The translations under genes were made by a program, and so were the position numbers. Source: Caldicoprobacter oshimai DSM 21659 (GTDB lineage Bacteria; Bacillota; Clostridia; Caldicoprobacterales; Caldicoprobacteraceae). Taken from it: a stretch of 64,000 bases of DNA. A model generated the notes under the pieces. It did not search any database. It was not told the DNA's origin and saw nothing but the letters and a program-made list of their open reading frames with translations. Shown here in pieces: positions 7,910-16,962 of this stretch. Location: the NCBI GenBank assembly GCA_000526435.1, contig JAGB01000002.1, positions 310,001 through 374,000 of the forward strand, given 5' to 3'. Position 1 is the first letter of the stretch. Each line of letters starts with the position of its first letter.

Positions 7910-10900
7910 TCAAGAGCTGCATACATCAACATAAGCGTGTCTGCGGTGATCAAAATACTGCCCCTCAAAAAGCCGTATGAGGGTATTTGTTACATGAAGC
8001 TCAAGTTCGTTCTCCCCGGCCCTGATCCAGTCTTTATCTATTATCCAACGGTAAGGACTCCATGCCCTCGTTCCAGCAAGATGACCATTAACATAAAGAG
8101 CTATCACATCTTCCATACCTGTATCATCGATATACATCTCCATCATCTCAGCCGCACCATCGATGAACACCTTTTTTCTGTATACCACAGTACCTGCGTA
8201 AAATGGCAAGCCAATTCCTGTTAAATCGCCCGGCTTTCCAACATTGCTAATTGAACACAGTTTCCATTTTCCATTCTCTTTTACCACCCCAAAACGTCCA
8301 AACAGATACAGCGGGTTTACAAGGCCATCATGGTTGGCTTGAGTAGTTATCCTCACCTGTATCTCATTCAAGCCCTTCTTTATATACGGCGATATATCCA
8401 CAGCCAGGTTAGTGGGCAGGTATATCTCCTGTGGTGCAAACTGAGCGGAATTTACTCGATTGCCGTTCACCAGCATATACCATTCACCCTGTACGCTGCC
8501 GGGTTCCATGACCAACAATACCGGCAGCGAAACATCATCCTCGACAGAAAATTCAGCTGTGTATATGCAGTTAAGTGTGGGCAGCTCCAGCTGCTTGGGA
8601 CAGCCAAAATGATCCTTTAACTTTACAGGTAGAGCAATTCCTGTATCGTGAATCTGATCTATTATGGGTTTACACTCCACCAGCTTCTCATCCGAACTGC
8701 CTTCAACTTTAAGCCGCCAGAGACCCAGCCTCAAGGCATTCATGCCCTTGGGGTGGACTTCCCAATTATCATCAAGGTCTATCTTTTGTCTCGCTGCAGA
8801 ACTCTGCGCTTTGGCCTGTAGCCCAATCGCTTCATCCTGCCTCTCTTTCACTGTCAAAATATAGGCCTGATAAGGCGCAAACTCAAGAACAAAACCTCTC
8901 TCTCTGGCATTCTCATCAAGCTCAATAATGCTTTCGCTGCCCTCCAAACCGGGATCGCTACAGGATACCTGTGGATGTAAAAAACTGTTGCAGTTGGGGT
9001 AAATTCTCACCCTGTGCTGTGTACCTGATGTGTTGACCAAAAAACAGCTCAGCTGGCCATCAACTTCATAGCATGCCGCTAATATATCCTTTTCTTGAGA
9101 GGCATCTATGCCAGCCGGACAGGCCTCTATGCTTTCCAAGTGGGAATCTTTAACTTCACGACATGTGGCTTTAGCGTTTTGATAAATGTCTTCTTGTTGT
9201 ATATCTCTGCTTTCGCAGCAAGTACCTCCAACTTCTTGATAAGTGCCTCGGCTTCCCTGACAGGTATCTCTAATGATAGAGATAGGCCGCTGAACCATTT
9301 TAGCCACCATTTCCGGAACTTCTTCTACGCTTTTTACAAAAAACGCCTTTTTCTTTTTAGCAGAAGCCTCAATACGTATTTGATTTTCATCGTTTTGTTC
9401 ATTGTAGACATTACCCGCAACCACATCAGTATAAGTTGCTCTAGCGTCGGATAAATTTTCATTCCCCACATAACGGCCGTAAATATCCCGAGCATCCACA
9501 TCGAACCATTGGCTGAACATTGAACCGGTGTCTGAACTTCCGATCTTCTCAACGGGTAGGCACTCCACCCCTATGACGATGCCTCCACCTTCAATGTACT
9601 CCTTGAGCTTTTCCAATGCGCATTCCTCAATATTGAGCATTGGTGGAAGGATGAGCACCTTGTATTCCTCATCTCTGAATCTGATGCATCCATGCCTTGT
9701 GTCGCACTGGCTAAACAATTCAGGGTCCATTATATAATAATCAAAATGGTTTTCCAGAAGCGCCCTCTGCAGCCTGGAAAATCCATTCTCTAGCTTTTCC
9801 TTCAAATGCCTTTTCTCTCCCATGGCCGTCCACTGGCTTGAAATCGGATCCAATATGATTATATCCACCTTTCGCCTGCCTCTTTTCATGATATCGGTTA
9901 TTTTATCTGCGTAATCAGACAACAAACCCATATAGGACCAATAGGGCATTTGATAAAAGCTGGACGGAGGGGCATCATGTTTGGTCAGCCCATCGGTGGT
10001 ATAAAAGAAGGCATGGGGTACAAAGAAGCCTATCCCTTGAACCGCAAGACAATCGAACGTCCATTTCATGTCTTGAAGGGTCATACCCCACCCTATGCTG
10101 TGGAAGCACTCGCATAAAGCGCCGGGTTTTCCATAAAAATGGGCTGCCGAGCTGACAAGCTTGGCATTGGCCCTGTATTTAGGGCTGGCAACGTCTGGCC
10201 TGGTACCCACCTTTTGATGCCCCGCATCTATGCCCGGTATATGAAAATACTTAAGCTGCTTGCTTCTCAGTATGGGCTTTTCCCCCACATACAGCAGATT
10301 ATTGGCTTCGCACCAATCCCGAACCTGGACCTCGTAGCTTTCAATAAAAGCGTTTGTGACGGTATTCCAGTAATCATACCTCACTCTATCGGTGTCAAGC
10401 CCCATGCGTTCAAACAGGGCGGGCAACCTGTCCACCAGCGAATAGCCGTTTCTTTTTTCAAACATTTCGGGTAAAAGCGGTGACCACGGCATACCCGGCG
10501 GAAAAGCCGTTATTTCATCAGTGAAAATCCCCTTTATGGTTTTTCCAAACTCATGGCTGAAATATTTCTTATACTGCTCATGGGTGGTATTGATATAATA
10601 CCTCATCGCCTCGGGATTTAAGGGATCCACATATTTCCCGAAGTATTTGAAGTCACCCACCGCTACCTGCAACACAATACAGACATGCCATGTACCTTCA
10701 GGTGCATCCCAGTGAAGCTTTTTTACAGGCTTGCCTGTAAAAAACCTTTTTCTGTTGTACTGGGTAAGCCCGCTCATCTGAAAGATGTTTTCCTTATATC
10801 CCGTGCCTATGCAGTGCAACAGCTCCACCGGGTCATCCCAGTCGATCACATCATTCTTTTTTGGATATGCCCTTGCCAGCAAGGCTTGCCCCCATGGCAG

Positions 10901-11251
10901 TTCCATACCGACGGCTTTAGGGCCTTCCACATCGAATATTCGGGCTTTAAGGGCTTTTGCCTCAAATTCCGGATGATCCAGCACCACCAAGCCGCCGCTT
11001 ACCCCGCTGGGATAGGGGTATTCGTCATAGAGCCATACCTCTAGACCTCTCTTTTTTGCCTCCTCAACGGCAATGCCCACTTTTCTAAACCACTCTTCAG
11101 ACAGATAGGGCACCGAAAGCCCTTGACGGGGATGAATAAAAAAGCCCTTTATCCCCTTTTCAGCCATCTCCCTTATTTGCCTTCTTATCTCGTCATCCCT
11201 CATATCGCCGTTCCAGAACCAAAAAGGCTGTATACCAAATTTTAGAGACAC
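7910..11251 (-). CDS. GH106-like glycosyl hydrolase (probable alpha-L-rhamnosidase)
   Basis: A large 1113-residue protein without signal peptide, so probably cytoplasmic. The N-terminus (FGIQPFWFWNGDMRDDEIRR, then GIKGFFIHPRQGLSVPYLS and LEVWLYDEYPYPSG) is typical of the GH106/rhamnosidase-like barrel. The C-terminus holds beta-sandwich, galactose-binding-like domains ending LFEGQYFDHRRHAYVDV. With the neighbouring oligogalacturonate lyase and GH42 enzyme this fits release of rhamnose from imported rhamnogalacturonan fragments; the substrate is inference. The start is a GTG preceded by a G-rich site. Residues about 675-735 form a Cys/Glu/Ser-rich segment of near-repeats (DTCQGSRGTYQEVGGTC...) that looks like an insertion not belonging to the fold. 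Confidence 0.8.
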   Translation of the reverse strand: MSLKFGIQPFWFWNGDMRDDEIRRQIREMAEKGIKGFFIHPRQGLSVPYLSEEWFRKVGIAVEEAKKRGLEVWLYDEYPYPSGVSGGLVVLDHPEFEAKALKARIFDVEGPKAVGMELPWGQALLARAYPKKNDVIDWDDPVELLHCIGTGYKENIFQMSGLTQYNRKRFFTGKPVKKLHWDAPEGTWHVCIVLQVAVGDFKYFGKYVDPLNPEAMRYYINTTHEQYKKYFSHEFGKTIKGIFTDEITAFPPGMPWSPLLPEMFEKRNGYSLVDRLPALFERMGLDTDRVRYDYWNTVTNAFIESYEVQVRDWCEANNLLYVGEKPILRSKQLKYFHIPGIDAGHQKVGTRPDVASPKYRANAKLVSSAAHFYGKPGALCECFHSIGWGMTLQDMKWTFDCLAVQGIGFFVPHAFFYTTDGLTKHDAPPSSFYQMPYWSYMGLLSDYADKITDIMKRGRRKVDIIILDPISSQWTAMGEKRHLKEKLENGFSRLQRALLENHFDYYIMDPELFSQCDTRHGCIRFRDEEYKVLILPPMLNIEECALEKLKEYIEGGGIVIGVECLPVEKIGSSDTGSMFSQWFDVDARDIYGRYVGNENLSDARATYTDVVAGNVYNEQNDENQIRIEASAKKKKAFFVKSVEEVPEMVAKMVQRPISIIRDTCQGSRGTYQEVGGTCCESRDIQQEDIYQNAKATCREVKDSHLESIEACPAGIDASQEKDILAACYEVDGQLSCFLVNTSGTQHRVRIYPNCNSFLHPQVSCSDPGLEGSESIIELDENARERGFVLEFAPYQAYILTVKERQDEAIGLQAKAQSSAARQKIDLDDNWEVHPKGMNALRLGLWRLKVEGSSDEKLVECKPIIDQIHDTGIALPVKLKDHFGCPKQLELPTLNCIYTAEFSVEDDVSLPVLLVMEPGSVQGEWYMLVNGNRVNSAQFAPQEIYLPTNLAVDISPYIKKGLNEIQVRITTQANHDGLVNPLYLFGRFGVVKENGKWKLCSISNVGKPGDLTGIGLPFYAGTVVYRKKVFIDGAAEMMEMYIDDTGMEDVIALYVNGHLAGTRAWSPYRWIIDKDWIRAGENELELHVTNTLIRLFEGQYFDHRRHAYVDVCSS

Positions 11252-11667
11252 ACAAATTTCCCCCCTCTAAAAGCACCATCTCATAACATAGATTAATATA
11301 ACTCGCTCTCACTTCCTACACAAGGTAAACTTTCTCTTTTATTACGACAAAACATTCCTCTGTAGTAGGTTCGCCCTCTCCACGACAACAGACGTTTCAT
11401 CGCTGGGCCTCAACCTTATCTTTAGCCATCGGCCGCTCCTTCTACAGAGGAACTTTGCGTGGGTACTTGGGGCACCTGATGAGTCTGATAGGCAATGTCA
11501 TAAACCGTTATAATTGGTCACTTCCATCTTTTGCTGTTCATAATTACATTATACTGCAAGTATTAGATGCATACAATTTAATGCTCAAATCAGGGACCGC
11601 TTTTCATCCTTTCCTTAAAAAGAAGGCTTTCCCGGCGGTTGACCGTAAATTTGTATAAGGAGTTCAG
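11252..11667. other. Intergenic stretch with a minus-strand promoter
   Basis: This 416-base gap holds no convincing gene; the short open frame at 11455-11658 on the plus strand has no ribosome binding site and no recognisable protein character. The only signal I can support is the promoter at 11548-11576, leaving an untranslated leader of almost 300 bases before the glycosidase. Confidence 0.5.
11548..11576 (-). promoter_or_regulatory. Sigma-A-type promoter for the GH106-like gene
   Basis: On the minus strand TTGTAT (11576-11571) and a perfect TATAAT (11553-11548) are separated by 17 bases. It points towards the glycosidase gene that starts at 11251. Confidence 0.55.
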
Positions 11668-12819
11668 CTATTTGAGCATATCATAGTCTGCAGGGGCAAT
11701 ATACACGTTGCAGCGCCCTTCTCTATCGGAAGTGAAAAGTACCATGGAGTCATCGGGGAACCATATCGGGTGTGGATGGCTGTGCTGTGCTTTCCAGGAA
11801 GTTCCATGGGTGCAGAGGATTTTTTGCTTCGCCAGCCCGTTTTCATATTTGATGAGCGATATATATTGATCGCCGTCCTTGGGCCCATTGATCATAAAAG
11901 CACCGTCACCAACGCCATACTCTTCTGTGGAATTTACCTGTACATGCATGGGTTTCGGACCGGGCTTGTACTCAAACATCACCATGTTGGTACCATCGGG
12001 ATTTATAAAAAGGTCGGCGCACTTCCACTCATCGGATATGCTCTCGCGGCGCCCATACTGGGTGCATATACACCCGCTGCGCGTAAATATCTCGTGCCCT
12101 GCGCGTTCCAAGTACCGTTTGGTCTCAACTATTGGCCATACTTCTGAAGTAGATGCTCTAACAATCCAGGTCCTCTGCACCAGATGCCAGGGGCCTTCAT
12201 GACAAAAGCATACAATATCGTTATCCACCGGGCTTACTATTACGTGGGTGATCCACTCCCGCTCGCCCCATATGGCTCTAGCGGTTTTGTCCACCACATT
12301 TACCTGCATGACCACGCTAGCCGGGCGACGGAAAAACGTCTCGTTCATCCCGGAATATATTTTGTTGGTTACAGTGGATAAAGCTAATTTTTCTGAGTAT
12401 GCAAAATACAACGTTGAACCGTCCGAGGTAATTGAAAGTATTGAGCCGACAAAGCCCTCGGGCAGTGTATAATACTCATCTTCCTCAAGAGTATCCAAGC
12501 TTACAGATTTTAATTTTCTGCCGGCCCAGTAGAAAGCCCTCATGGTATTGGGGTCAAGAAGCGAAGCTCCCGGCCGGATATCCGGTTCATCGGTGAGCTG
12601 CACCATATCCCCCGTCGGAATATGGAGGCTATAAAGTTGCCAGGAACCTGTTCGGTCAGAAGCCACCAGTACATTCTTCCCATCAAATGAAAAAAGAGGC
12701 TGAGTAAAATATGGATGAAAAGTATTTCCAACATTGGGGCTTATCCTTGTGACTTCAACCCCAGTGAAACTATCTTTAACGGTTACTTTATCTCCCTTGA
12801 ATACTGTCCCTTTGGGCAT
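11668..12819 (-). CDS. ogl: Oligogalacturonate lyase (PL22 family)
   Basis: The enzyme cleaves unsaturated or saturated pectin-derived oligogalacturonides, mostly digalacturonate, by beta-elimination in the cytoplasm. The 383-residue product is a seven-bladed propeller type (SWQLYSLHIPTGDMVQLTD, HEGPWHLVQRTWIV, VLFTSDREG). The metal-site pattern known for PL22, Gln-x2-His-x-His, is present as QHSHPH (Gln345, His348, His350). There is no signal peptide, consistent with a cytoplasmic enzyme acting on imported oligomers. An AATGGAGG site lies at good distance from the ATG. Position just downstream of a CUT1 importer supports a pectin role. Confidence 0.88.
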   Translation of the reverse strand: MPKGTVFKGDKVTVKDSFTGVEVTRISPNVGNTFHPYFTQPLFSFDGKNVLVASDRTGSWQLYSLHIPTGDMVQLTDEPDIRPGASLLDPNTMRAFYWAGRKLKSVSLDTLEEDEYYTLPEGFVGSILSITSDGSTLYFAYSEKLALSTVTNKIYSGMNETFFRRPASVVMQVNVVDKTARAIWGEREWITHVIVSPVDNDIVCFCHEGPWHLVQRTWIVRASTSEVWPIVETKRYLERAGHEIFTRSGCICTQYGRRESISDEWKCADLFINPDGTNMVMFEYKPGPKPMHVQVNSTEEYGVGDGAFMINGPKDGDQYISLIKYENGLAKQKILCTHGTSWKAQHSHPHPIWFPDDSMVLFTSDREGRCNVYIAPADYDMLK

Positions 12820-12941
12820 GGCAAAACAACCTCCATTTCTGTTATTTATATGCTTTAATTTTGTGCCAAATTAAAAATATTTGTTCAGTTACAAAAAATG
12901 TATAAGCATTGCATTTTTAATCGATTACGCCAACTAAATTT

Positions 12942-12992
12942 GAAAAAATCCAAAAGATATACCAGCCCGTTTGTACCGGACTGGTATATCTT
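12942..12992 (-). terminator. Intrinsic terminator after the solute-binding protein gene
   Basis: A 12-bp stem AAGATATACCAG / CTGGTATATCTT (12954-12992) is followed on the minus strand by a T-rich tail (12955-12942). It lies 34 bases past the binding-protein stop, so oligogalacturonate lyase needs its own promoter or readthrough. Confidence 0.8.
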
Positions 12993-13025
12993 ATCGCATC
13001 ATCATTCGATATTTTTTGGTGGGAT

Positions 13026-14645
13026 TTATTGATTTGCTTTAGCCTTTTTATACAAATCATTTATCTCCTTGATATAATCATCGCCGCCCAACTTACGCCA
13101 CTGCTCTATAGCATCCTTCCAACCCTGCTCATCAATCTGGCCTACGATGAACTGTACCCGTGCGTCTTCAATGATCTGGTCAAGTTGAGGCCCTTTTTGG
13201 CTGTATACCTCCGAAATAAGGGGTTCTGCAGGGTTACCAACAACTATCTTTTCGTTTTCAGCTATAACCTTTGTCTGCAGCTCTCTCACTTCTGTATCCA
13301 CTCGCGGCGTCTGATTATTCCTTGGCACAAACAGCAACAGCTGATTAAGCCCCGATAGCTGTGCACCCAGCCGTTGATCGCCTTCAATAGGTTTCACTTT
13401 TCCATCAACTAACTCATAATGTACACCTTCAATTCCTCTATCGAGCAGGTCCTGCATCTCCCTATCGCCCAGCTGGTCAAAGAATTTCAACACTCTTTTA
13501 AGTTCATCTTCTGTCTTTACCGACTGCTTTGAAACAAGATAGAACAAATTATACCCTGATGTAGGCAAAGCCCTCAGGCCTTTGGGGCCCTCAACAGCCC
13601 CTACAATACCCAAGCGTACATCAACGTCCTCTGCGGTATTTGGCGTTCCTACGCTCTTACCGGCATCTTTAAATCTGGATTCCAGCCTTCCGGCATCGTC
13701 ACACACCTGTATCTCTGCGCCCGCTTGCTCGTTTATGATAAAGTCATATCGTTTTTCGGGGTCCAAAGCAGCAAAGTCCTCGTTTATCAGTTTCTCATCA
13801 TATAACTTTTTCCACCATTTTAATGCCTCAAAATATTCTGGAGTGAGATGGGCAGGTACAAGCTCACCATTTTCGTTTTCACCCCATCCATTGGGTGCAC
13901 CAAACCACAGGGCAGAAACATTGAATTGATAATTGCTTTGATGAACCACCATACCAAAGGTATCGTCTTTTCCGTCACCATCAGGATCTTCGTAAGTGAA
14001 TTTCTTAAGCATGGTATAGAAGTCGTCAATAGTCTTTAATTCATTCATTCCCACTTTTTGTAGCCAGTCATGCCGGTAGATGATACCATTTCTTCCCAAA
14101 TCTCTAGCTCTATACAGCCCGTACACTTTTCCATCGATTGATATGTTGTTAAGGACAATTGGGTTGAACTGGCTCAAGTTCGGATACTCCTCAAAATACG
14201 GCCCTAATTCCCAGAAAACCCCATTTCGGCACGCGCTTATCACTGTAGCCGTTTTGCCGGGAGCAAGTATGACCATTGGCATATCATTGGAAGCCAATGT
14301 TACGTTAAACTTGTCCTCATAATTAGTTGAAGGAGTCCACAGAATCTCCAGATCAGTATTGGTATACTCTTCTAACTTTTGAATAACCGGACTATCCTCG
14401 GGAGCAGGCTCTGGTGCCTTGTCGCTTGGATAGAATATGGTCATGATGCTCAATTTAAAAGGTTCTTCCTGCACAGGTTCATCAGAAGAGCCGCCGGATT
14501 GCGTCTCTTCCCCCTTATTCTCGGTTTCTCCACTCTGTGGCTGCTGGTTCACAGCATCCTTGGAACATCCTGCCAACACGGCTGAGGCAAACAACATAAT
14601 ACATACTAAAACCATTAAGAGACGTGTTGTTGGTTTCAAAGACAT
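13026..14645 (-). CDS. Extracellular solute-binding lipoprotein (CUT1-type ABC importer)
   Basis: A 539-residue family-1 binding protein, membrane-anchored by a lipid on Cys27. The signal peptide ends LFASAVLAGC and is followed by a Gln/Glu/Ser-rich linker (NQQPQSGETENKGEETQSGG). The length and the start of the domain (FKLSIMTIFYPSDKAPEP, then SPVIQKLEEYTNTDLEI) resemble the LipO/YtcQ group that pairs with LplB/YtcP permeases and imports complex oligosaccharides. It is the last gene of the importer operon, after both permeases. A stem-loop at 14710-14733 sits in the 125-base gap before it. The likely ligand is a pectin or rhamnogalacturonan oligomer, by context. Confidence 0.93.
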   Translation of the reverse strand: MSLKPTTRLLMVLVCIMLFASAVLAGCSKDAVNQQPQSGETENKGEETQSGGSSDEPVQEEPFKLSIMTIFYPSDKAPEPAPEDSPVIQKLEEYTNTDLEILWTPSTNYEDKFNVTLASNDMPMVILAPGKTATVISACRNGVFWELGPYFEEYPNLSQFNPIVLNNISIDGKVYGLYRARDLGRNGIIYRHDWLQKVGMNELKTIDDFYTMLKKFTYEDPDGDGKDDTFGMVVHQSNYQFNVSALWFGAPNGWGENENGELVPAHLTPEYFEALKWWKKLYDEKLINEDFAALDPEKRYDFIINEQAGAEIQVCDDAGRLESRFKDAGKSVGTPNTAEDVDVRLGIVGAVEGPKGLRALPTSGYNLFYLVSKQSVKTEDELKRVLKFFDQLGDREMQDLLDRGIEGVHYELVDGKVKPIEGDQRLGAQLSGLNQLLLFVPRNNQTPRVDTEVRELQTKVIAENEKIVVGNPAEPLISEVYSQKGPQLDQIIEDARVQFIVGQIDEQGWKDAIEQWRKLGGDDYIKEINDLYKKAKANQ

Positions 14646-14709
14646 ATAACTTTACCTCCTTTTAAAATTTATGTTGAATTTTTATTAAAAAGTTGTTGGT
14701 GATTATAGC

Positions 14710-14733
14710 TTTCCGCAGCTAAAACCGCGGAAA
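14710..14733 (-). other. Intercistronic stem-loop between permease and binding-protein genes
   Basis: A 7-bp perfect inverted repeat TTTCCGC / GCGGAAA lies between the second permease gene and the binding-protein gene. It lacks a T-run, so it may protect the downstream mRNA rather than terminate it. Confidence 0.4.
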
Positions 14734-14770
14734 CGTTCATTTTAACCCCCAAAACAACGTTCGCAAATAT

Positions 14771-15679
14771 TTATCCTTTCAGAGAACCTATCATAACTCC
14801 TTTCACGAAATACCTTTGTAAAAATGGGTACACAAGCAAAATCGGTACCGTCGCCACTACAATGACCGCCAATTTTAGCGCCTGTGCGGGTGGCTGATAG
14901 TCAGGCGGCATATCCACCAGTGAGCCTAAACCTGCCGTGCCGGACGAAGCTATTATAAGATTTCGCAGTATGATCTGTATAGGCCATTTCTTCGAATCAT
15001 TCAGATAAAGCAACGGTCCCATAAATGCGTTCCAGTGACCTACTCCATAAAACAGTGCAAACGTAGCCAGCACTGCTTTTGAAAGCGGGAGTACGATATA
15101 CCACAGCGTCTGCGGCACATTGCATCCATCTATTTCAGCAGAATCCCTAAGCTCCCCTGGAAACTCTTCAAAAAAGTTGCGCACTATAAAAAGGTTAAAG
15201 GGACTGATGGCACCGGGCAACCATAAGGCCCAGTAGGTATCTAACATGCCTAAATTCCTTACCAATAGATACGTGGGGATCATCCCACCACCGAATAGCA
15301 TACAGAATATGACCATATTTATTATGGCATTTCTGCCAATCAGGTCCTTTTTGGCCAGCGCATAAGCCATGCTAACCGTGAAAAAGAGATTTATGGCTGT
15401 ACCGCCAATTGTAATGATTAGCGTATTTTTGAAGCTGTTGGCAAGAGCCGACGTCGAAAATATATACTTATATGCGTCCAACGTAAAGGTACGAGGTATT
15501 ATGAAAAAGCTCCTGGTGGTCAGTTCCCCTTCGGTTGCAAACGAACCACCTATAACATAGAGGAATGGGAGAATGCATAACATCCCCGCAAAGGCTAAAA
15601 AAACATAATTGAAGGCATCAAATATTCTGCTCCCGAGCGATTCCCGAATTGCGTTTGACTTCTTGCCTCTCAATACCAT
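14771..15679 (-). CDS. Carbohydrate ABC transporter permease (YtcP-like)
   Basis: A 302-residue membrane permease of the CUT1 class with about six hydrophobic segments starting at FNYVFLAFAGMLCILPFLYVI. The EAA loop reads RDSAEIDGCNVPQTLWYIVLPLSKAVLA. It ends with the family-typical YFVKGVMIGSLKG. It lies 52 bases downstream of the partner permease (15732-16685) on the same strand. No ATPase gene is present in this cluster; importers of this class commonly share an MsmX-type ATPase encoded elsewhere. Confidence 0.93.
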   Translation of the reverse strand: MVLRGKKSNAIRESLGSRIFDAFNYVFLAFAGMLCILPFLYVIGGSFATEGELTTRSFFIIPRTFTLDAYKYIFSTSALANSFKNTLIITIGGTAINLFFTVSMAYALAKKDLIGRNAIINMVIFCMLFGGGMIPTYLLVRNLGMLDTYWALWLPGAISPFNLFIVRNFFEEFPGELRDSAEIDGCNVPQTLWYIVLPLSKAVLATFALFYGVGHWNAFMGPLLYLNDSKKWPIQIILRNLIIASSGTAGLGSLVDMPPDYQPPAQALKLAVIVVATVPILLVYPFLQRYFVKGVMIGSLKG

Positions 15680-15731
15680 CTTTCTCTCATCCTCTTCCCT
15701 TTTATTTCAAATATTTCAAGAAGTATTAACA

Positions 15732-16685
15732 TCAGAACAAACTGATGTCTGATACTTTCCGAGCCAAAAGATTGCTCAGCTGTATAAGGACTATACCCAC
15801 AATCGATTTAAAAAGTCCAACCGCTGTACTGTAGCTGAATGCTCCTCGGGCTATACCCATAGTATAGACATAGGTATCAAAGACATCAGCCACTTCCCTG
15901 TTAAGCGAATTCATCATCAAGTAGATCTGTTCAAAACCCGTGTCGAGTATGCCACCCAACCGGAGTATCAAGAGTATTATGACCGTTGGCATCAAGCAAG
16001 GCAACGTAATATACCTCATCTGCTGCCAACGCTTAGCACCATCAACTATTGCTGCTTCATATAATGAAGGATTTATATTTGTAAGTGTAGCTAAGAATAT
16101 TATCGTTCCCCAGCCCGTTTCCTTCCATATAGTCTGTATTATTATCAAAGGCCTGAACCATTTCGGATCCGTCAGAAACTGTATCTTTCTCCCCGTATGC
16201 TCATACAGCCAGTTGTTTACAAATCCACCTTGGGTGGTTAAAAATATGTATGTCAAGCTTACCACTATAGTCATGGATATAAAATGGGGTATATACACAA
16301 GAGTCTGAACCGTTCTCTTAAACAGCGCATTCTTCACTTCGTTCAACAACAATGCAAGTATTATGGGCGCCGGAAACGTAAATATGAGGTTATAAAACGA
16401 TATCAGCAGAGTGTTTCTCAACAGCTTGAAAAAATCGGGATTTGCAAAAAAGTCTTCAAAGTTTTGAAATCCCACCCACGGGCTTTTCCAAAAACCCAAG
16501 AAAGGCATATAATTTTTAAAAGCAATGAGTATTCCCCACATAGGACCATACCTGAATACTAAGAAATAAATTATGCCGGGAAGCAAAAGCAGATAATACC
16601 ACTTATCCTTCCTTATTTTTCTCCACATCTCTCTTCTGTATTTGGTTTCTAAGTTCAGCGTTGGGCTGTTTGTTGCAACTCTCAT
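15732..16685 (-). CDS. Carbohydrate ABC transporter permease (LplB-like)
   Basis: A 317-residue CUT1 permease, first gene of the importer operon. The N-terminal KDKWYYLLLLPGIIYFLVF, GPMWGILIAFKNY and the EAA loop YEAAIVDGAKRWQQMRYITLP are diagnostic for the LplB branch. It forms the heterodimeric membrane channel with the YtcP-like permease. A GGGAGA site precedes the ATG. The gap of about 280 bases to the regulator gene upstream presumably holds its promoter, which I could not place with confidence. Confidence 0.93.
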   Translation of the reverse strand: MRVATNSPTLNLETKYRREMWRKIRKDKWYYLLLLPGIIYFLVFRYGPMWGILIAFKNYMPFLGFWKSPWVGFQNFEDFFANPDFFKLLRNTLLISFYNLIFTFPAPIILALLLNEVKNALFKRTVQTLVYIPHFISMTIVVSLTYIFLTTQGGFVNNWLYEHTGRKIQFLTDPKWFRPLIIIQTIWKETGWGTIIFLATLTNINPSLYEAAIVDGAKRWQQMRYITLPCLMPTVIILLILRLGGILDTGFEQIYLMMNSLNREVADVFDTYVYTMGIARGAFSYSTAVGLFKSIVGIVLIQLSNLLARKVSDISLF

Positions 16686-16962
16686 ACAAACTTGTCTCCC
16701 TTCGTATAATAAAATGATAGCTGGCGTTTAAATTTTACACTTATCCGTCCATATTACGGGCTCTCCTACACCATTAATTTTATGTTTGGGATCCATAACG
16801 CTCAATAATCACTTTATTGAATCCCCTTAAAATGCCGCACTGGATAGACGATGATTATCCTGTTTAATGTTATTTTTTTGTATTAATGTATTTTTATCCC
16901 ATTAAAAGGCGTATATATACCTTTATATCTTAACCGGGAATACATTCTAATCAAATATAATC

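Noticed and set aside
11455-11658. A 67-codon plus-strand frame between the glycosidase and lyase genes
   Set aside because: It has no ribosome binding site and overlaps a convincing promoter on the opposite strand.
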